DNA of 64,000 nt from Paenibacillus rhizophilus (GCF_003854965.1 NZ_RQPI01000017.1:1-64000), one strand, 5' to 3'; shown: positions 49,582 to 59,553, counted from the stretch's first letter. Translations and numbers: made by a program. Notes: generated by a model from the letters alone, not told the origin.

Positions 49582-50306
49582 CACAATCCTCCGTTTTTGG
49601 GACTGTGCATCAAATATCCGAGCCCGCGCCGCGTAAAGATATACTCCGGCTTGCTCGGGTTCTCCTCGATCTTCTCTCTCAGCCGCCGAATCGTCACATC
49701 GACGGTCCGTACGTCTCCGAAATATTCAAATCCCCATACCGCCTGGAGCAAATGCTCCCTGGTCATGACCTTGCCGGCGTTGCGGACCATATAATAGAGC
49801 AGTTCGTATTCGCGGTGCGTCAGATCCAGAGGTTCCCCGCCCTTATAGACGGTGTACATGTCGGTATCTATAAACAGATCGAAATGGTGGACGCCCTGCT
49901 TTCCTTCGTCCGGCCCGCTCTGCGTCTCCGCGGGAGTCGGCTTGTGCTGTCGGCGCATTTGCGCCTTGACCCGGGCAAGCAGCTCGCGCGTGCTGAACGG
50001 CTTGGTTACATAATCGTCCGCCCCAAGCTCAAGGCCGAGAACCTTGTCGATTTCCCCGTCCTTTGCGGTCAGCATGATGATTGGAAGATCCAGATGGGCA
50101 GACCGCACCTCGCGGCAGACATCCATGCCGTCCTTGCCGGGCAGCATGAGATCCAGCAGCATGAGATCGGGCCGTTTGGACAAGGCCAGATCCACGGCGC
50201 TTATACCGTCAAAAGCGCAAATGACCTCATACCCTTCTTTTTCCAAATTAAACTTTAATATATCGGCAATAGGCTGCTCATCGTCGACTACCAAAATCGT
50301 TCCCAT
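49581..50306 (-). CDS. walR: Response regulator WalR
   Basis: A 241-residue OmpR-type regulator: receiver domain residues 1-115 with the DD pair in VVDDEQP, phospho-acceptor Asp in LLDLMLPG, Thr in LTAKD and Lys in TKPFS; winged-helix DNA-binding domain from about 135. It activates autolysin genes and represses others in growing cells. ATG 50306 is chosen; ATG 50312 is an alternative. First gene of walRKHIJ. Confidence 0.96.
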   Translation of the reverse strand: MGTILVVDDEQPIADILKFNLEKEGYEVICAFDGISAVDLALSKRPDLMLLDLMLPGKDGMDVCREVRSAHLDLPIIMLTAKDGEIDKVLGLELGADDYVTKPFSTRELLARVKAQMRRQHKPTPAETQSGPDEGKQGVHHFDLFIDTDMYTVYKGGEPLDLTHREYELLYYMVRNAGKVMTREHLLQAVWGFEYFGDVRTVDVTIRRLREKIEENPSKPEYIFTRRGLGYLMHSPKNGGL

Positions 50307-50450
50307 TCCCATAATCCACCGTTTCACCCTTCTATCTTTCTGGTAAGTTTCCTATTCATTTTACCATACCTGTCCGCACGTCACATCCTACGAAGTACGC
50401 AGGCCGGCCTTTTAGAGCGCAAACCGGCGCTTACTCCTTATAATAACGAA

Positions 50451-50475
50451 GCCGTCCGGGAAACTCCCGGGCGGC
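50451..50475 (-). terminator. Stem-loop terminator after the M23 peptidase gene
   Basis: GCCGTCCGGG pairs with CCCGGGCGGC; T-rich sequence follows on the minus strand. It is placed after 50492-52024 and ahead of walR. Confidence 0.7.
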
Positions 50476-50491
50476 CTCTATTCACGATAAA

Positions 50492-52024
50492 CTATTGCAG
50501 GTATTTCAACGGATTCATGGCCGTGCCGCTCTTGCGGATTTCAAAATGCAAATGCGTACCCGTGGAGCGGCCGGTATTGCCCATGATGCCGATCCTTTCG
50601 CCCTGCTCCAGCTTCTGGCCGACCGATACGGAAATTTTGCTCAAGTGGCCGTAATACGTTTCATATCCGTTGCCATGGTTGATGATGACGACATTGCCGT
50701 AGCCGTGTTGTACTCCGGCAAAGCTTACCGTCCCGGCATCGGCGGCCTTGATCGTCCGGTTGCCGGATACGAGATCCACCCCTTTATGGCTCCGGCCCCA
50801 GCGTTCGCCGAAGGTGCTGGAAATGACCGCGCCGATAACCGGCCAGGCGAATGATCCGGAGGCTTCGTGCGCTATCTTGGTGCCGCGGTATACGACTTCA
50901 GGCAGCGAAGCCTTGACAACCGTCTGGCCCAGCCATTCCTCTTTGACGACCTCGCCGTTCTCCTTGGTCAGCCGGTACTGCATTACCTTGAGCCCGGTCT
51001 GGCCGGGACGAACCACCTTCGTCTTACCTTTAGGCAGCAGCTCGCTCGTGCGCACAATCACTTCGGGTTCCGTCACAATTTGCTCCTCCGCCTTCTCCGT
51101 CGTTACAACAGTAATCGGCGGCTGTGGAACCGTCAGTTTAAGCTCATCCCCGATCTGCAGCGTCAGTTCCTTCACTTCCGGGTTGTTCTGGAAGATTTCC
51201 TTCTGCGAAATTCCATAACGGCCGGCAATGCTCGAAACCGTGTCTCCTTCTTGAACCGAGTAAACCAGCGGCGCGTCCACGCCTACGGTAAGCGCCTTGA
51301 CCGCCTCCTGCACGTCCATCACCTTGTTCGGGTCGGCCTTTATCGGCATGACGGATAACTGTTCGCGTATATCCGCAGACTCTACCTTATCTTCGGGGGA
51401 AGCCGAAGCCGATGACGCGGCCGTTTTTTTCAGCTGCGGCGCACCGGAGGCTTCCTTCTTCCCTGATATGTAGTAGGCTTTGACTCCCTGAAGCACGGCG
51501 CTGGCCGTTTCCTGGTCTTTAACGATACCGACGGCTTTGCCGTCCACGACCAGTTGAACGCCCACCGCATAGGCCTTAAGCAAGCCGTCCAGCTTATCTA
51601 TCGTTCCCTCGTTGTCGATGACCGGCTTATAGTTGCGGGCCGCCTGCGTTGTGATGCCATCCGTCTGCAGGACCATAACCTCGTCCGGATATTTCTTCTG
51701 ATACTCTTGCTGCTTTTCCTCAAACAAAGCCTTGAGCCGATCCTTGCCGGAAAGCGTTCCGATTTCCTTGCCGTGCAGCAGAACGCGGTAGTAGGCCTCC
51801 GTATTCGCTTCCACATAGTGCTTGTGCGCCCCAATGAACGAGACGGTCAGCAGCGCAATGCCAGCGGTTGCCGCAAGGCAGGTTAGGCGCAGACGCCGCA
51901 GTGAATCTTTCGGTACCGGAACGTTAACCATGCCCTCCCCGGCATCGTCATTCCGCCCTGACCCAGGCATGGAAGCTTGCCCTTCGTGCTTCTTCAGCCC
52001 GTTTATAAACTTCAATCCTTTCAC
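50492..52024 (-). CDS. Cell-wall peptidase of the M23 family with LysM and G5 domains
   Basis: A 510-residue exported peptidase that cuts peptidoglycan cross-links. One N-terminal transmembrane helix (about 45-65) anchors it. LysM (PLVYSVQEGDTVSSIAGRYG) begins near 255, a G5-like domain (VVTTEKAEEQIVTEPEVI, ending in RGTK) lies at about 310-385, and the M23 catalytic domain at 400-505 with HKGVDLV, HGYGNVV, and the HLHFE zinc motif. GTG 52024 follows AAGGGAGAG. It lies right upstream of walR in the same direction, and its function belongs to the WalRK pathway. No consensus WalR box is seen upstream. Confidence 0.88.
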   Translation of the reverse strand: MKGLKFINGLKKHEGQASMPGSGRNDDAGEGMVNVPVPKDSLRRLRLTCLAATAGIALLTVSFIGAHKHYVEANTEAYYRVLLHGKEIGTLSGKDRLKALFEEKQQEYQKKYPDEVMVLQTDGITTQAARNYKPVIDNEGTIDKLDGLLKAYAVGVQLVVDGKAVGIVKDQETASAVLQGVKAYYISGKKEASGAPQLKKTAASSASASPEDKVESADIREQLSVMPIKADPNKVMDVQEAVKALTVGVDAPLVYSVQEGDTVSSIAGRYGISQKEIFQNNPEVKELTLQIGDELKLTVPQPPITVVTTEKAEEQIVTEPEVIVRTSELLPKGKTKVVRPGQTGLKVMQYRLTKENGEVVKEEWLGQTVVKASLPEVVYRGTKIAHEASGSFAWPVIGAVISSTFGERWGRSHKGVDLVSGNRTIKAADAGTVSFAGVQHGYGNVVIINHGNGYETYYGHLSKISVSVGQKLEQGERIGIMGNTGRSTGTHLHFEIRKSGTAMNPLKYLQ

Positions 52025-52359
52025 GAAACTCTCCCTTTCAGCCTCTCCCTTATACTGCGCTATGCAGCCGGAACTATGGTAGACCGCTTAATCTATATTT
52101 TGCCGAAAATGTATCCTGTGTTAAATGAAATTGCTATTAAAATGATATGGCAAAAGGTTACAAAAAATTAACCAAATTCGGTCCCTGTTTACTTTACCAT
52201 AGCCTGCGGAAAAATTTCAACTTCACCAAGAAGAAACAGTCTTCCCTATTTCCACGCAAAAACGCCGTCCACCCGCGCCCCTTCAGGCGTTTCGGAACAG
52301 CGTTTTTCCTGAAATATGCAAAGGTTGCAATCTGCGTGCCGGACAAGGAGTATAATTCT
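52025..52359. other. Intergenic region with a terminator
   Basis: 335 bp. It contains the promoter area of the M23 gene (AT-rich, 52060-52170) and a terminator for the 52360 gene. No gene seen. Confidence 0.4.
52257..52292 (-). terminator. Stem-loop terminator
   Basis: AAACGCC pairs with GGCGTTT; on the minus strand TTTTTGCG follows. Confidence 0.6.
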
Positions 52360-53019
52360 CTATTGTCCGCCCGTGCCGGAAGTCAGGATCTTCATCAGCT
52401 TATTATATTCCTCCTGGGTTACGTATTTGGAAATAATCGACTGAATCTCTGTCACCTCCTGTTCCGTTAGCCCGCCCTCCATGGCGGCGGAAATCTTCTG
52501 CATCTCATCCTGAGGAACCTTGTTCATTAGAATGTTAAAAATATTAACTTTTTCCTCAGACGGCAAATTGTCCTTCAAATCCTTCATCGCTTCCGGAGTC
52601 ATGACCAATTGCTGGTCCTGCGCGCCGTTCTGCTCCTCCGTAGTCGCCTCGCCCATGACGGGAAGCGCGTTGTCCGGCGCCTTCTCTTCCACGGAGCTTC
52701 CGCCGCCGCTATCCGCTGTCGCTGCCGGAACCGTCTCATTTGTGCCGCCTGTCCCGGAAGGCTTGTTCGCATCTGGATTTCCAGCCGCAGTGCTGTCAAC
52801 CTGTGCCGCCGGTTCCTTAGAGGGCGCCCTGCCGCTTGTACCCATAAGGCTGCTCAGCATTCCGCCGAACCCCGGAGCCGGCATATCCACCTTGAGGCCG
52901 AGCCCGGACATTACCGACTGAACATACGCATTTACGATAACGCCCGTCGTCAGTATGGACAGACTGCTGGCCAGTACTACGATCAGACATACGCCCAGCG
53001 CGCGTTTAACCCATTTCAT
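52360..53019 (-). CDS. Membrane-anchored protein with disordered linker, unrecognised
   Basis: A 219-residue protein. A transmembrane or uncleaved signal segment lies at residues 5-30 (ALGVCLIVVLASSLSILTTG). Residues 50-130 are a low-complexity Gly/Ser/Thr/Ala/Glu linker. Residues 140-215 form a helical, acidic domain (MKDLKDNLPSEEKVNIFNIL, and TQEEYNKLMKILTSG). AGGGAGAG lies before ATG 53019. It lies between purA and the M23 peptidase in the same direction as both. I do not recognise its family; extracytoplasmic location is likely. Confidence 0.65.
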   Translation of the reverse strand: MKWVKRALGVCLIVVLASSLSILTTGVIVNAYVQSVMSGLGLKVDMPAPGFGGMLSSLMGTSGRAPSKEPAAQVDSTAAGNPDANKPSGTGGTNETVPAATADSGGGSSVEEKAPDNALPVMGEATTEEQNGAQDQQLVMTPEAMKDLKDNLPSEEKVNIFNILMNKVPQDEMQKISAAMEGGLTEQEVTEIQSIISKYVTQEEYNKLMKILTSGTGGQ

Positions 53020-53204
53020 TCCCATCTCTCCCTTGCATGAGTGCATTCCGCCTTCCCGCTTGTATCCAAATCCAAACGTTTGTCTGCTATCTTTCAAGTA
53101 TTGACCGTTATCTGCTTCGGGAAACGTTAGGTACGCTCATTCATGCGGAAGTTAAGGAGTTGCGCTGAGGCAAATGGGCGACCATGTGCGAAATCTGCAC
53201 ACGC

Positions 53205-53243
53205 ACAAAAACCGCAGGAAGCCGTTGAAGGCTCTCTGCGGTT
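53205..53243 (-). terminator. Stem-loop terminator after purA
   Basis: AACCGCAG-AGCC pairs with GGCT-CTGCGGTT; TTTTTG follows on the minus strand. Confidence 0.85.
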
Positions 53244-53304
53244 CTTAAAATCAGCATTTCGCAAAATGCTCTAAATACGTATAATCGCGGGGTCTTGCCG
53301 CTTA

Positions 53305-54591
53305 TTATTCGTAAATCGGCAGAACTTGGTTCGTCTGGTCGCGGTTGCGTCCGACTGAGAAGATCGCAATCGGAATACCGGTCAGCTCGGACACGCGCTC
53401 AACATACTTGCGTGTGTTCTCCGGCAGGTCGTCCAGCGTCTTGGCCGAGGTGATATCCTCGCTCCAGCCTGGAAGCTCTTCGTAGACCGCTTCGCATTCG
53501 GCCAGCATTTTCAGGCTTGCGGGATAATGAGTAATTACCTCCCCGCGGTATTTATAGCCGGTGCAAATCTTAACCGTCTTCAGGCCGCTAAGTACGTCCA
53601 GCGAGTTCAGGGACAGTCCGGTCAGGCCGCTGACACGGCGGGCATGGCGGACAACGACGCTGTCGAACCAGCCGACACGGCGCGGACGTCCGGTAACGGT
53701 GCCGTATTCATGGCCGGTCTCGCGGATTAAATCGCCGATTTCGTCGTTCAGCTCTGTCGGGAAAGGACCATCGCCGACGCGTGTCGTATACGATTTGGCC
53801 ACTCCGATGACCTGTTTGATCTTGGAAGGTCCTACGCCTGAGCCAATGCAGACGCCGCCTGCGGACGGGTTGGACGACGTTACGAACGGATACGTTCCTT
53901 GGTCGATGTCGAGCATCACGCCCTGGGCGCCTTCAAACAGCACCTTGCTATCGGCGTCGATGGCGTCGTTCAGTACGACCGACGTATCGGTTACATAGCG
54001 TCGCAGAACTTCTGCATACTCCAGATACTGCTGCAGTGTCTCTTCCACATCAAGCGGCTCACCGCTATACACCTGAGTGATGACCTGGTTCTTCTCATTC
54101 ATCAGGTGCCGCAGCTTCAGTTCGAACTCCTCGGCATCCATCAAATCAGCAATCCGGATACCGTTTCTGGCCGCCTTGTCCATATAAGCGGGACCGATGC
54201 CTTTGCGGGTCGTGCCGATTTTGTTCGGGCCCTTGCGGTCTTCCTCAAGTCCATCCAACACCATATGATAGGGCATAATGACATGGGCGCGGTCGCTGAT
54301 GACCAGATTTTCCGTGTCGAACCCGTTTTCGTGAATATAATTGATTTCTTCAATCAGGGCGGCTGGATTGATTACCATGCCGTTGCCGATGACACAGGTC
54401 TTGTCTTTATAGAAGACGCCCGACGGGATCAGGCTGAGCTTGAATTTCTTGCCGTCAATCAGAATCGTGTGGCCGGCATTGTTGCCCCCTTGATAGCGGG
54501 CGACCACATCCGCGCTCTCTGCCAGAAAGTCCGTGATCTTGCCTTTGCCTTCGTCTCCCCATTGTGTTCCCACAACGACTACCGTGGACAT
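53305..54591 (-). CDS. purA: Adenylosuccinate synthetase
   Basis: A 428-residue enzyme that joins IMP and aspartate with GTP to form adenylosuccinate, the first committed step to AMP. Family marks are GTQWGDEGKGK near the N-terminus, GNNAGHT near 38, the IGTTRKGIGPAY region near 127-138, and FVTSSNPSAGG near 232. GGAGG seven bases before ATG 54591 fixes the start; ATG 54597 is too close. Transcribed alone, between dnaC and the cell-wall genes. Confidence 0.96.
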   Translation of the reverse strand: MSTVVVVGTQWGDEGKGKITDFLAESADVVARYQGGNNAGHTILIDGKKFKLSLIPSGVFYKDKTCVIGNGMVINPAALIEEINYIHENGFDTENLVISDRAHVIMPYHMVLDGLEEDRKGPNKIGTTRKGIGPAYMDKAARNGIRIADLMDAEEFELKLRHLMNEKNQVITQVYSGEPLDVEETLQQYLEYAEVLRRYVTDTSVVLNDAIDADSKVLFEGAQGVMLDIDQGTYPFVTSSNPSAGGVCIGSGVGPSKIKQVIGVAKSYTTRVGDGPFPTELNDEIGDLIRETGHEYGTVTGRPRRVGWFDSVVVRHARRVSGLTGLSLNSLDVLSGLKTVKICTGYKYRGEVITHYPASLKMLAECEAVYEELPGWSEDITSAKTLDDLPENTRKYVERVSELTGIPIAIFSVGRNRDQTNQVLPIYE

Positions 54592-54745
54592 GTTCATTCC
54601 TCCGTAGGTGCTGCCATAAGCACCATTATTTTTCTTATAGGGCTCTGTACTTTACCGCTATGTACGCAGCCCTGACGGACGCTTTAGACGGTTTAATCCG
54701 CTAAAGCACAATTATCAGTGTAACAGCCGTCTTTTTTAAAGTCAA

Positions 54746-54786
54746 ACAAAAACGAACGATTGCACCAAGAAATGTACAATCGTTCG
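54746..54786 (-). terminator. Stem-loop terminator after dnaC
   Basis: CGAACGATTG pairs perfectly with CAATCGTTCG; TTTTTGTTTG follows on the minus strand. Confidence 0.9.
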
Positions 54787-54805
54787 GAAATTGTCATGAT
54801 TATCC

Positions 54806-56167
54806 TTAACCTGCAAATGGTTCGGAGTGAGCGCGCTCGTAGTTGACGAACTTGTTGAAATTTTTCAAAAATACAAGCTCCACCGTGCCGACAGGACCGT
54901 TACGCTGTTTGGCGATAATAATTTCGATAATGTTCTTCTTCTCGGTTTCCTGATTATAGTAATCATCCCGGTACAAGAATGCGACGATATCGGCATCCTG
55001 CTCGATCGAACCCGATTCCCGGAGGTCCGACATCATCGGCCGCTTATCCTGGCGCTGCTCGACGCCCCGGCTGAGCTGGGATAGGGCGATTACCGGCACG
55101 TCAAGCTCCCGCGCGATTTGCTTCAGCGTCCGGGAAATATCCGAGACCTCCTGCTGGCGGTTCTCACCGCCCTTGCCGCGGCCCTGGATGAGCTGGAGGT
55201 AGTCGATCACGATCATGCCCAGCCCTTTTTCTTTCTTCAGCCTCCGGCATTTGGCGCGAATATCGGCCACGGTTATGCCCGGCGTGTCGTCGATATAGAT
55301 TTCCGATTCCGAAAGCGACGCAATCCCCATCGTCAGCTTAGACCAGTCATCGTCGCTCTTGAAATCGCCGGTACGCATAATGTTCGCATCCAGATTCGCT
55401 TCGGCGCAGATCATCCGCTGCACAAGCTGGGCGGCCGACATTTCCAGACTGAAGATGGCTACCGTCTCCTTCGCGCGCACCGCCACGTTCTGGGCGATGT
55501 TCAGCGCAAAGGCCGTCTTGCCCACGGAAGGGCGGGCGGCCACAATAATAAGGTCATTGCGCTGAAAACCGTTCGTCATATGGTCGAGATCGGCAAAGCC
55601 GGAAGGAATACCGGACGTGCCCCCCTTGTTCTGGTGGAGCATCTCCACCCGGTCGAACACTTCCATCAGCACGTCGCGGATGGCGATGAACCCGCTGCCG
55701 CTTCTCCGGTTGGAGATTTCGAGAATGCGGCGTTCGGCGTCGCTCAGCATATCCGCAACATCCTCGCCGCCGGTGTAGCCTTCGCTTACGATTTGCGTCG
55801 CGGTCCGGATAAGCCTGCGCAGCATGGCCTTCTCTTCGATAATCTGCGCATAATAATCGACATTGGCCGCCGTAGGCACCGCATGCGCAAGCTTGGCCAA
55901 ATAGCTGACCCCGCCGATGTCTTCAAGCTCTCCCTTGTCCTGAAGCTTGGCCGTCAGGGTAACCAAATCAATCGGCTGGTTCTCTTCTCCGAGCTGTATC
56001 ATCGCCTCAAAGATCATTTGATGCGGCTTGTCGTAAAAGTCTTCGGTATTCACCCGCTCCATGGCCGAAATCAGCGCTTCGTCCTGCAGCAGGATTGCGC
56101 CGATTACCGCCTGTTCCGCTTCCAGATTCTGCGGGGGAACCCGATCGAAAAAGAGATCTCCGCCCAT
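54806..56167 (-). CDS. dnaC: Replicative DNA helicase DnaC (DnaB family)
   Basis: A 453-residue hexameric 5'-3' helicase that opens the replication fork. The N-terminal primase-interacting domain (residues 5-105) is followed by the RecA-like domain with Walker A ARPSVGKTAF near 207-216 and Walker B MIVIDYLQL near 306-314. Full length and intact. It starts right after rplI on the same strand (1 bp apart), as in other Bacilli. Confidence 0.96.
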   Translation of the reverse strand: MGGDLFFDRVPPQNLEAEQAVIGAILLQDEALISAMERVNTEDFYDKPHQMIFEAMIQLGEENQPIDLVTLTAKLQDKGELEDIGGVSYLAKLAHAVPTAANVDYYAQIIEEKAMLRRLIRTATQIVSEGYTGGEDVADMLSDAERRILEISNRRSGSGFIAIRDVLMEVFDRVEMLHQNKGGTSGIPSGFADLDHMTNGFQRNDLIIVAARPSVGKTAFALNIAQNVAVRAKETVAIFSLEMSAAQLVQRMICAEANLDANIMRTGDFKSDDDWSKLTMGIASLSESEIYIDDTPGITVADIRAKCRRLKKEKGLGMIVIDYLQLIQGRGKGGENRQQEVSDISRTLKQIARELDVPVIALSQLSRGVEQRQDKRPMMSDLRESGSIEQDADIVAFLYRDDYYNQETEKKNIIEIIIAKQRNGPVGTVELVFLKNFNKFVNYERAHSEPFAG

Positions 56168-56168
56168 A

Positions 56169-56615
56169 CTACTCCTCCGTTACCTGAACCTTCAGCACGG
56201 CCTTGACTTCCGTATGCAATTTCACCTGAACCTGCAGCGTGCCCAGATGGCGGATCGGCTCATCCATCTCGATTTTACGCTTGTCGATGGTTATGCCGCT
56301 TTGCTTCACCAGCGCTTCGGCGATCTGCTTGCTCGTAATCGCGCCGAACAACCGGCCGCCCTCTCCCGCTTTCGCTTTCATCGAAAGCGTAAGCTCGCTC
56401 AGCTTCTCTCCAAGCTGCTGCGCTTCTTCTTTCTCCTGCTCCTTGCGGCGCTGCTCGGCAGCAGCCTGATTCTCAATTGTTTTCATATTTCCTTCGGTAG
56501 CCGGACGGGCCATGCCCCGCGGCAGCAGGAAGTTGGTAGCGTAGCCTTCCGACACCTCTTTGATTTGACCCTTCTTGCCTTGACCTTTAACGTCTTTAAT
56601 GAATATGACCTTCAT
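56169..56615 (-). CDS. rplI: 50S ribosomal protein L9
   Basis: A 148-residue ribosomal protein with a 23S-rRNA-binding N-terminal domain (VIFIKDVKGQGKKGQ...VSEGYATNFLLPRGMA), a long helix and a C-terminal domain. The sequence and length fit the family. It overlaps gdpP by 4 bp. Confidence 0.96.
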   Translation of the reverse strand: MKVIFIKDVKGQGKKGQIKEVSEGYATNFLLPRGMARPATEGNMKTIENQAAAEQRRKEQEKEEAQQLGEKLSELTLSMKAKAGEGGRLFGAITSKQIAEALVKQSGITIDKRKIEMDEPIRHLGTLQVQVKLHTEVKAVLKVQVTEE

Positions 56616-58618
56616 TCGAACAGACCCTCTTTCGCTTCAATTTCCGCCAGCACCTCGAGCAGTCTGGCCTCTGCTTCCTTGCTTGTTCCTTCCAGTTGTA
56701 CGGCCGCGTTGGTCAAATGCCCTCCGCCGCCCAGCTTCTCCATGACGACCTGCACGTTCATCCTTCCGAGCGAGCGGGCACTGATGCCAATCAGCCCGTC
56801 TGGGCGCTCGCTGATCACAAAGGAGGCGAGCACATTCGTCATTCCCAGCAGCGTGTCCGCCGTCTGGGCGATCAGGAGCTGCGGAATTTTCATGCCCGGC
56901 GCCGTCACCACCAGGGCGATATGGTCATACACCATCCGGGCATGCTTGATAATTTCCGCTTTCGAGATGTACTCCTGCAAATCTTCTTTCAGCATCCGCT
57001 GAATCAAAATGGTATCGGCGCCGAGCCGCCGCAAGAAGCCCGCCGCCTCAAATGTACGCGATCCCGTATGGAGGGCAAAATGCTTCGTATCCACCGTAAT
57101 GCCGGCAAGCAGCATCGTCGCCTCCAGCGTACTGAGCTTGACCTTCTCATGAATATACTGCAGCAGCTCCGTCACCAACTCACAGGTGGAGGACGCATAC
57201 GGCTCCAGATAGACGAGCACGGCTTCGTTGATAAATTCCTCGCCCCGCCGGTGATGGTCTACGACGACAATCCGGCTGGCATATTGAACAAGCCGCGGCT
57301 CCATCGTCATCGAAGCCTTGTGCGTGTCGACTACGATCAGCAGCGTATGCTCGGTCATCACCTGCAGCGCCTGTTCGGTCGTGATGAAAGAGCTGTACAG
57401 CTCTTCATCTCTGCGAAGCTGCTCCAGCATGCGCGTGATGGACGGATTTGGCCCTTCGAGCACGATGTCGGCCTCCACGTTATACATCTGCGCTGCACGG
57501 AGCAGGCCGATGGAGGCTCCCACGGCGTCGATATCGGGATTGCGGTGTCCCATAATGATGACACGGTCGCTCTCCTGAATCAGATCGCGGAGGGCATGCG
57601 CGATTACGCGCGCGCGCACGCGGGTGCGCTTCTCCGCTGCGTTGCTCTTTCCGCCGTAGAACGAAAGTCGCTGACCCGCCTTGACCGCAGCCTGATCGCC
57701 GCCTCTTCCGAGCGCCATATCAAGACTCGACTGGGCCAGCGCCCCGAGCTCGCTCGCCGACTCCGCCCCGAAGGCCAGACCGATGCTCAGCGTCATCGGC
57801 ACCTTCAAATCGGCCGTCATCTCCCGTACTTCGTCCAAAATGACGAAGCGGCTCTCTTCAAGCGCCTGCAGGCTGCGGTAATTCAGCAGCATCATATAGC
57901 GCTCCGAAGAAAGGCGGCGAAGATAAACCTCAAACTGCTTGCCCCATTCGGTAATTTCGCTCGTTACCTTAGCGATCAGCGACGTCCGCTGCTGATCGTC
58001 CATTCCCTGCGCAGCTTCATCAAGGTTATCCATCAGCAGAATGCCAAGAGCCAGCTTTTCTTCCTCGTACCGCTGCCGCAGATCGATCAGCTCGGTTATT
58101 TCATATAAGTACAGCAGCCGCTCGCTTGGAATAACAACCGCCTGGAAGTAGCGCTCGTCAACGCTGATTTCCATGCGCACTTCCTTCTGAATTCCTTCCT
58201 TGCCTGTTTCCCGTTTGACTGGAGGCCCGCCGGCAGCGGCCGGCACGAGGTCCGGCAGCAGTTCCGGCAGCGGCTCGCCCAACAGCGATTTACGCGAAAA
58301 AATTTCCCCCGCATAGCGGTTGTTCCACTCCACCGAGCGATCCTCGCCGTAAAGAATAATGCCCAGCGGCAGCGTTCCGATGGCCTCCCCCTCTACCCGC
58401 TTAATGCGGAATGAGAGACCATTGATGTATTCCACAAGATTCCGCCGAAACGAAAGCTCGGCTTTCAGCATGGTGAAGCACAGCGTCCCGGCCAGAAACA
58501 GGCTGACAATACCCAGCACCCAGTTATATATACTGACGACAATAATTAGGACCAGCAGCAGCAAGAACGCCCAGACGGTGTGATAGCCGTGCCAGCGTCT
58601 TTGCAAAAATTTTGGCAT
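56612..58618 (-). CDS. gdpP: Cyclic-di-AMP phosphodiesterase GdpP
   Basis: A 668-residue membrane enzyme that breaks down cyclic di-AMP. Two transmembrane helices (about 15-32 and 36-52), a PAS-like domain (75-155), a degenerate GGDEF domain (170-300) and a DHH-DHHA1 phosphodiesterase domain (345-655) are visible. The DHH metal site shows as IIMGHRNPDIDA and VVDHHRRG, the DHHA1 part as GGGGHLTNA. c-di-AMP controls potassium, turgor and beta-lactam sensitivity. Starts at ATG 58618 and is transcribed with yybS and rplI. Confidence 0.95.
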   Translation of the reverse strand: MPKFLQRRWHGYHTVWAFLLLLVLIIVVSIYNWVLGIVSLFLAGTLCFTMLKAELSFRRNLVEYINGLSFRIKRVEGEAIGTLPLGIILYGEDRSVEWNNRYAGEIFSRKSLLGEPLPELLPDLVPAAAGGPPVKRETGKEGIQKEVRMEISVDERYFQAVVIPSERLLYLYEITELIDLRQRYEEEKLALGILLMDNLDEAAQGMDDQQRTSLIAKVTSEITEWGKQFEVYLRRLSSERYMMLLNYRSLQALEESRFVILDEVREMTADLKVPMTLSIGLAFGAESASELGALAQSSLDMALGRGGDQAAVKAGQRLSFYGGKSNAAEKRTRVRARVIAHALRDLIQESDRVIIMGHRNPDIDAVGASIGLLRAAQMYNVEADIVLEGPNPSITRMLEQLRRDEELYSSFITTEQALQVMTEHTLLIVVDTHKASMTMEPRLVQYASRIVVVDHHRRGEEFINEAVLVYLEPYASSTCELVTELLQYIHEKVKLSTLEATMLLAGITVDTKHFALHTGSRTFEAAGFLRRLGADTILIQRMLKEDLQEYISKAEIIKHARMVYDHIALVVTAPGMKIPQLLIAQTADTLLGMTNVLASFVISERPDGLIGISARSLGRMNVQVVMEKLGGGGHLTNAAVQLEGTSKEAEARLLEVLAEIEAKEGLFE

Positions 58619-58629
58619 GAGCTCTCACC

Positions 58630-59550
58630 CTATCGTTTCGATTTGGTGACCATTTCGCGCAGCGGCGCCACCAGGTCGATAATCCCGATAATCCACAGCG
58701 GCGGCAGCATAATGGCCAATACCGCAAGTATAACCGGAATGATCCTGTTCCAATTCCGCTCATGAGCGATAAAGAAGAAGAACCCGATCGTCTGGATTAT
58801 AAAACATATCCGCAGCAGCGGCACTAAATTGGCCGTAATCATTAATAGGAGGCTGTTATCCGACTTTAAAAAGAACAGCTGAATCACGGCAGCGATCAAA
58901 TAGTACCAAATAAACGATTTCGGCATTCTCCAATCGCGGGCAGGTTTAAGCTTCGGCACGGCGTATCCCATGCTGTTCAGAATAGGCCGGACGATGGAGT
59001 GTGTAATCACTGTAATCAAGAAAGAAGACACAATCAGCGCCATAGGAATCACCTGAATGAATGCGCGGCTGTTGTTGCCGACATCCTCAGAGCTTCCCCC
59101 CAGCAGATTCCCCATACCGAATTCCTGCATTGGGGACAGGGCCATCGTACGCATCTCGTTCAATACATCATATACATAATTGTACAGATCGAACTGGAAG
59201 AGCGTTTTGCCCAAAAGGAGAAGCAGCAGAAACTCCCCGAGAAGAGTAATGGTGCCGGCAACAATCACCGAAGAAGCGGGAGCCTTTTTCTTGTACCATC
59301 GTCCCATTACCAGCGCGGGAACAAGCAAGTAGGCGGCTATCAATATATATAGCGGACTAATCAGCCCCAGTATCAGCCATACGGGCACAATCGATAGTAT
59401 AAACTGCCTTGTATTCAGCGTGGTGAACAGCAGGACGGCCGGAATAATCATAAACAGTGTCGTGATAATTAGAAAAGGAGTTGACAGGGATAGCAGCAGG
59501 AGAAGATAAACAACACTCCAGGCCGCGGATGTCCAGCGATATTTCAACAA
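58630..59550 (-). CDS. yybS: YybS family (DUF2232) membrane protein
   Basis: A 306-residue protein with about eight hydrophobic segments, DUF2232 family. TTG 59550 follows AGAGGTG. The function is unknown. It precedes gdpP in the same transcript, as in Bacillus. Confidence 0.88.
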   Translation of the reverse strand: MLKYRWTSAAWSVVYLLLLLSLSTPFLIITTLFMIIPAVLLFTTLNTRQFILSIVPVWLILGLISPLYILIAAYLLVPALVMGRWYKKKAPASSVIVAGTITLLGEFLLLLLLGKTLFQFDLYNYVYDVLNEMRTMALSPMQEFGMGNLLGGSSEDVGNNSRAFIQVIPMALIVSSFLITVITHSIVRPILNSMGYAVPKLKPARDWRMPKSFIWYYLIAAVIQLFFLKSDNSLLLMITANLVPLLRICFIIQTIGFFFFIAHERNWNRIIPVILAVLAIMLPPLWIIGIIDLVAPLREMVTKSKR

Positions 59551-59553
59551 TGT

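Noticed and set aside
47770..49794. 674-codon plus-strand frame opposite walK
   Set aside because: It is the antisense of a conserved kinase in GC-rich DNA; Arg/His/Gln-rich translation without a family.
52025..52170. WalR box before the M23 peptidase gene
   Set aside because: Only one half-site (TGTAAC) is visible; the second half at the required spacing is missing.
55118..56206. 362-codon plus-strand frame opposite dnaC
   Set aside because: Antisense of a conserved helicase; no start signal.
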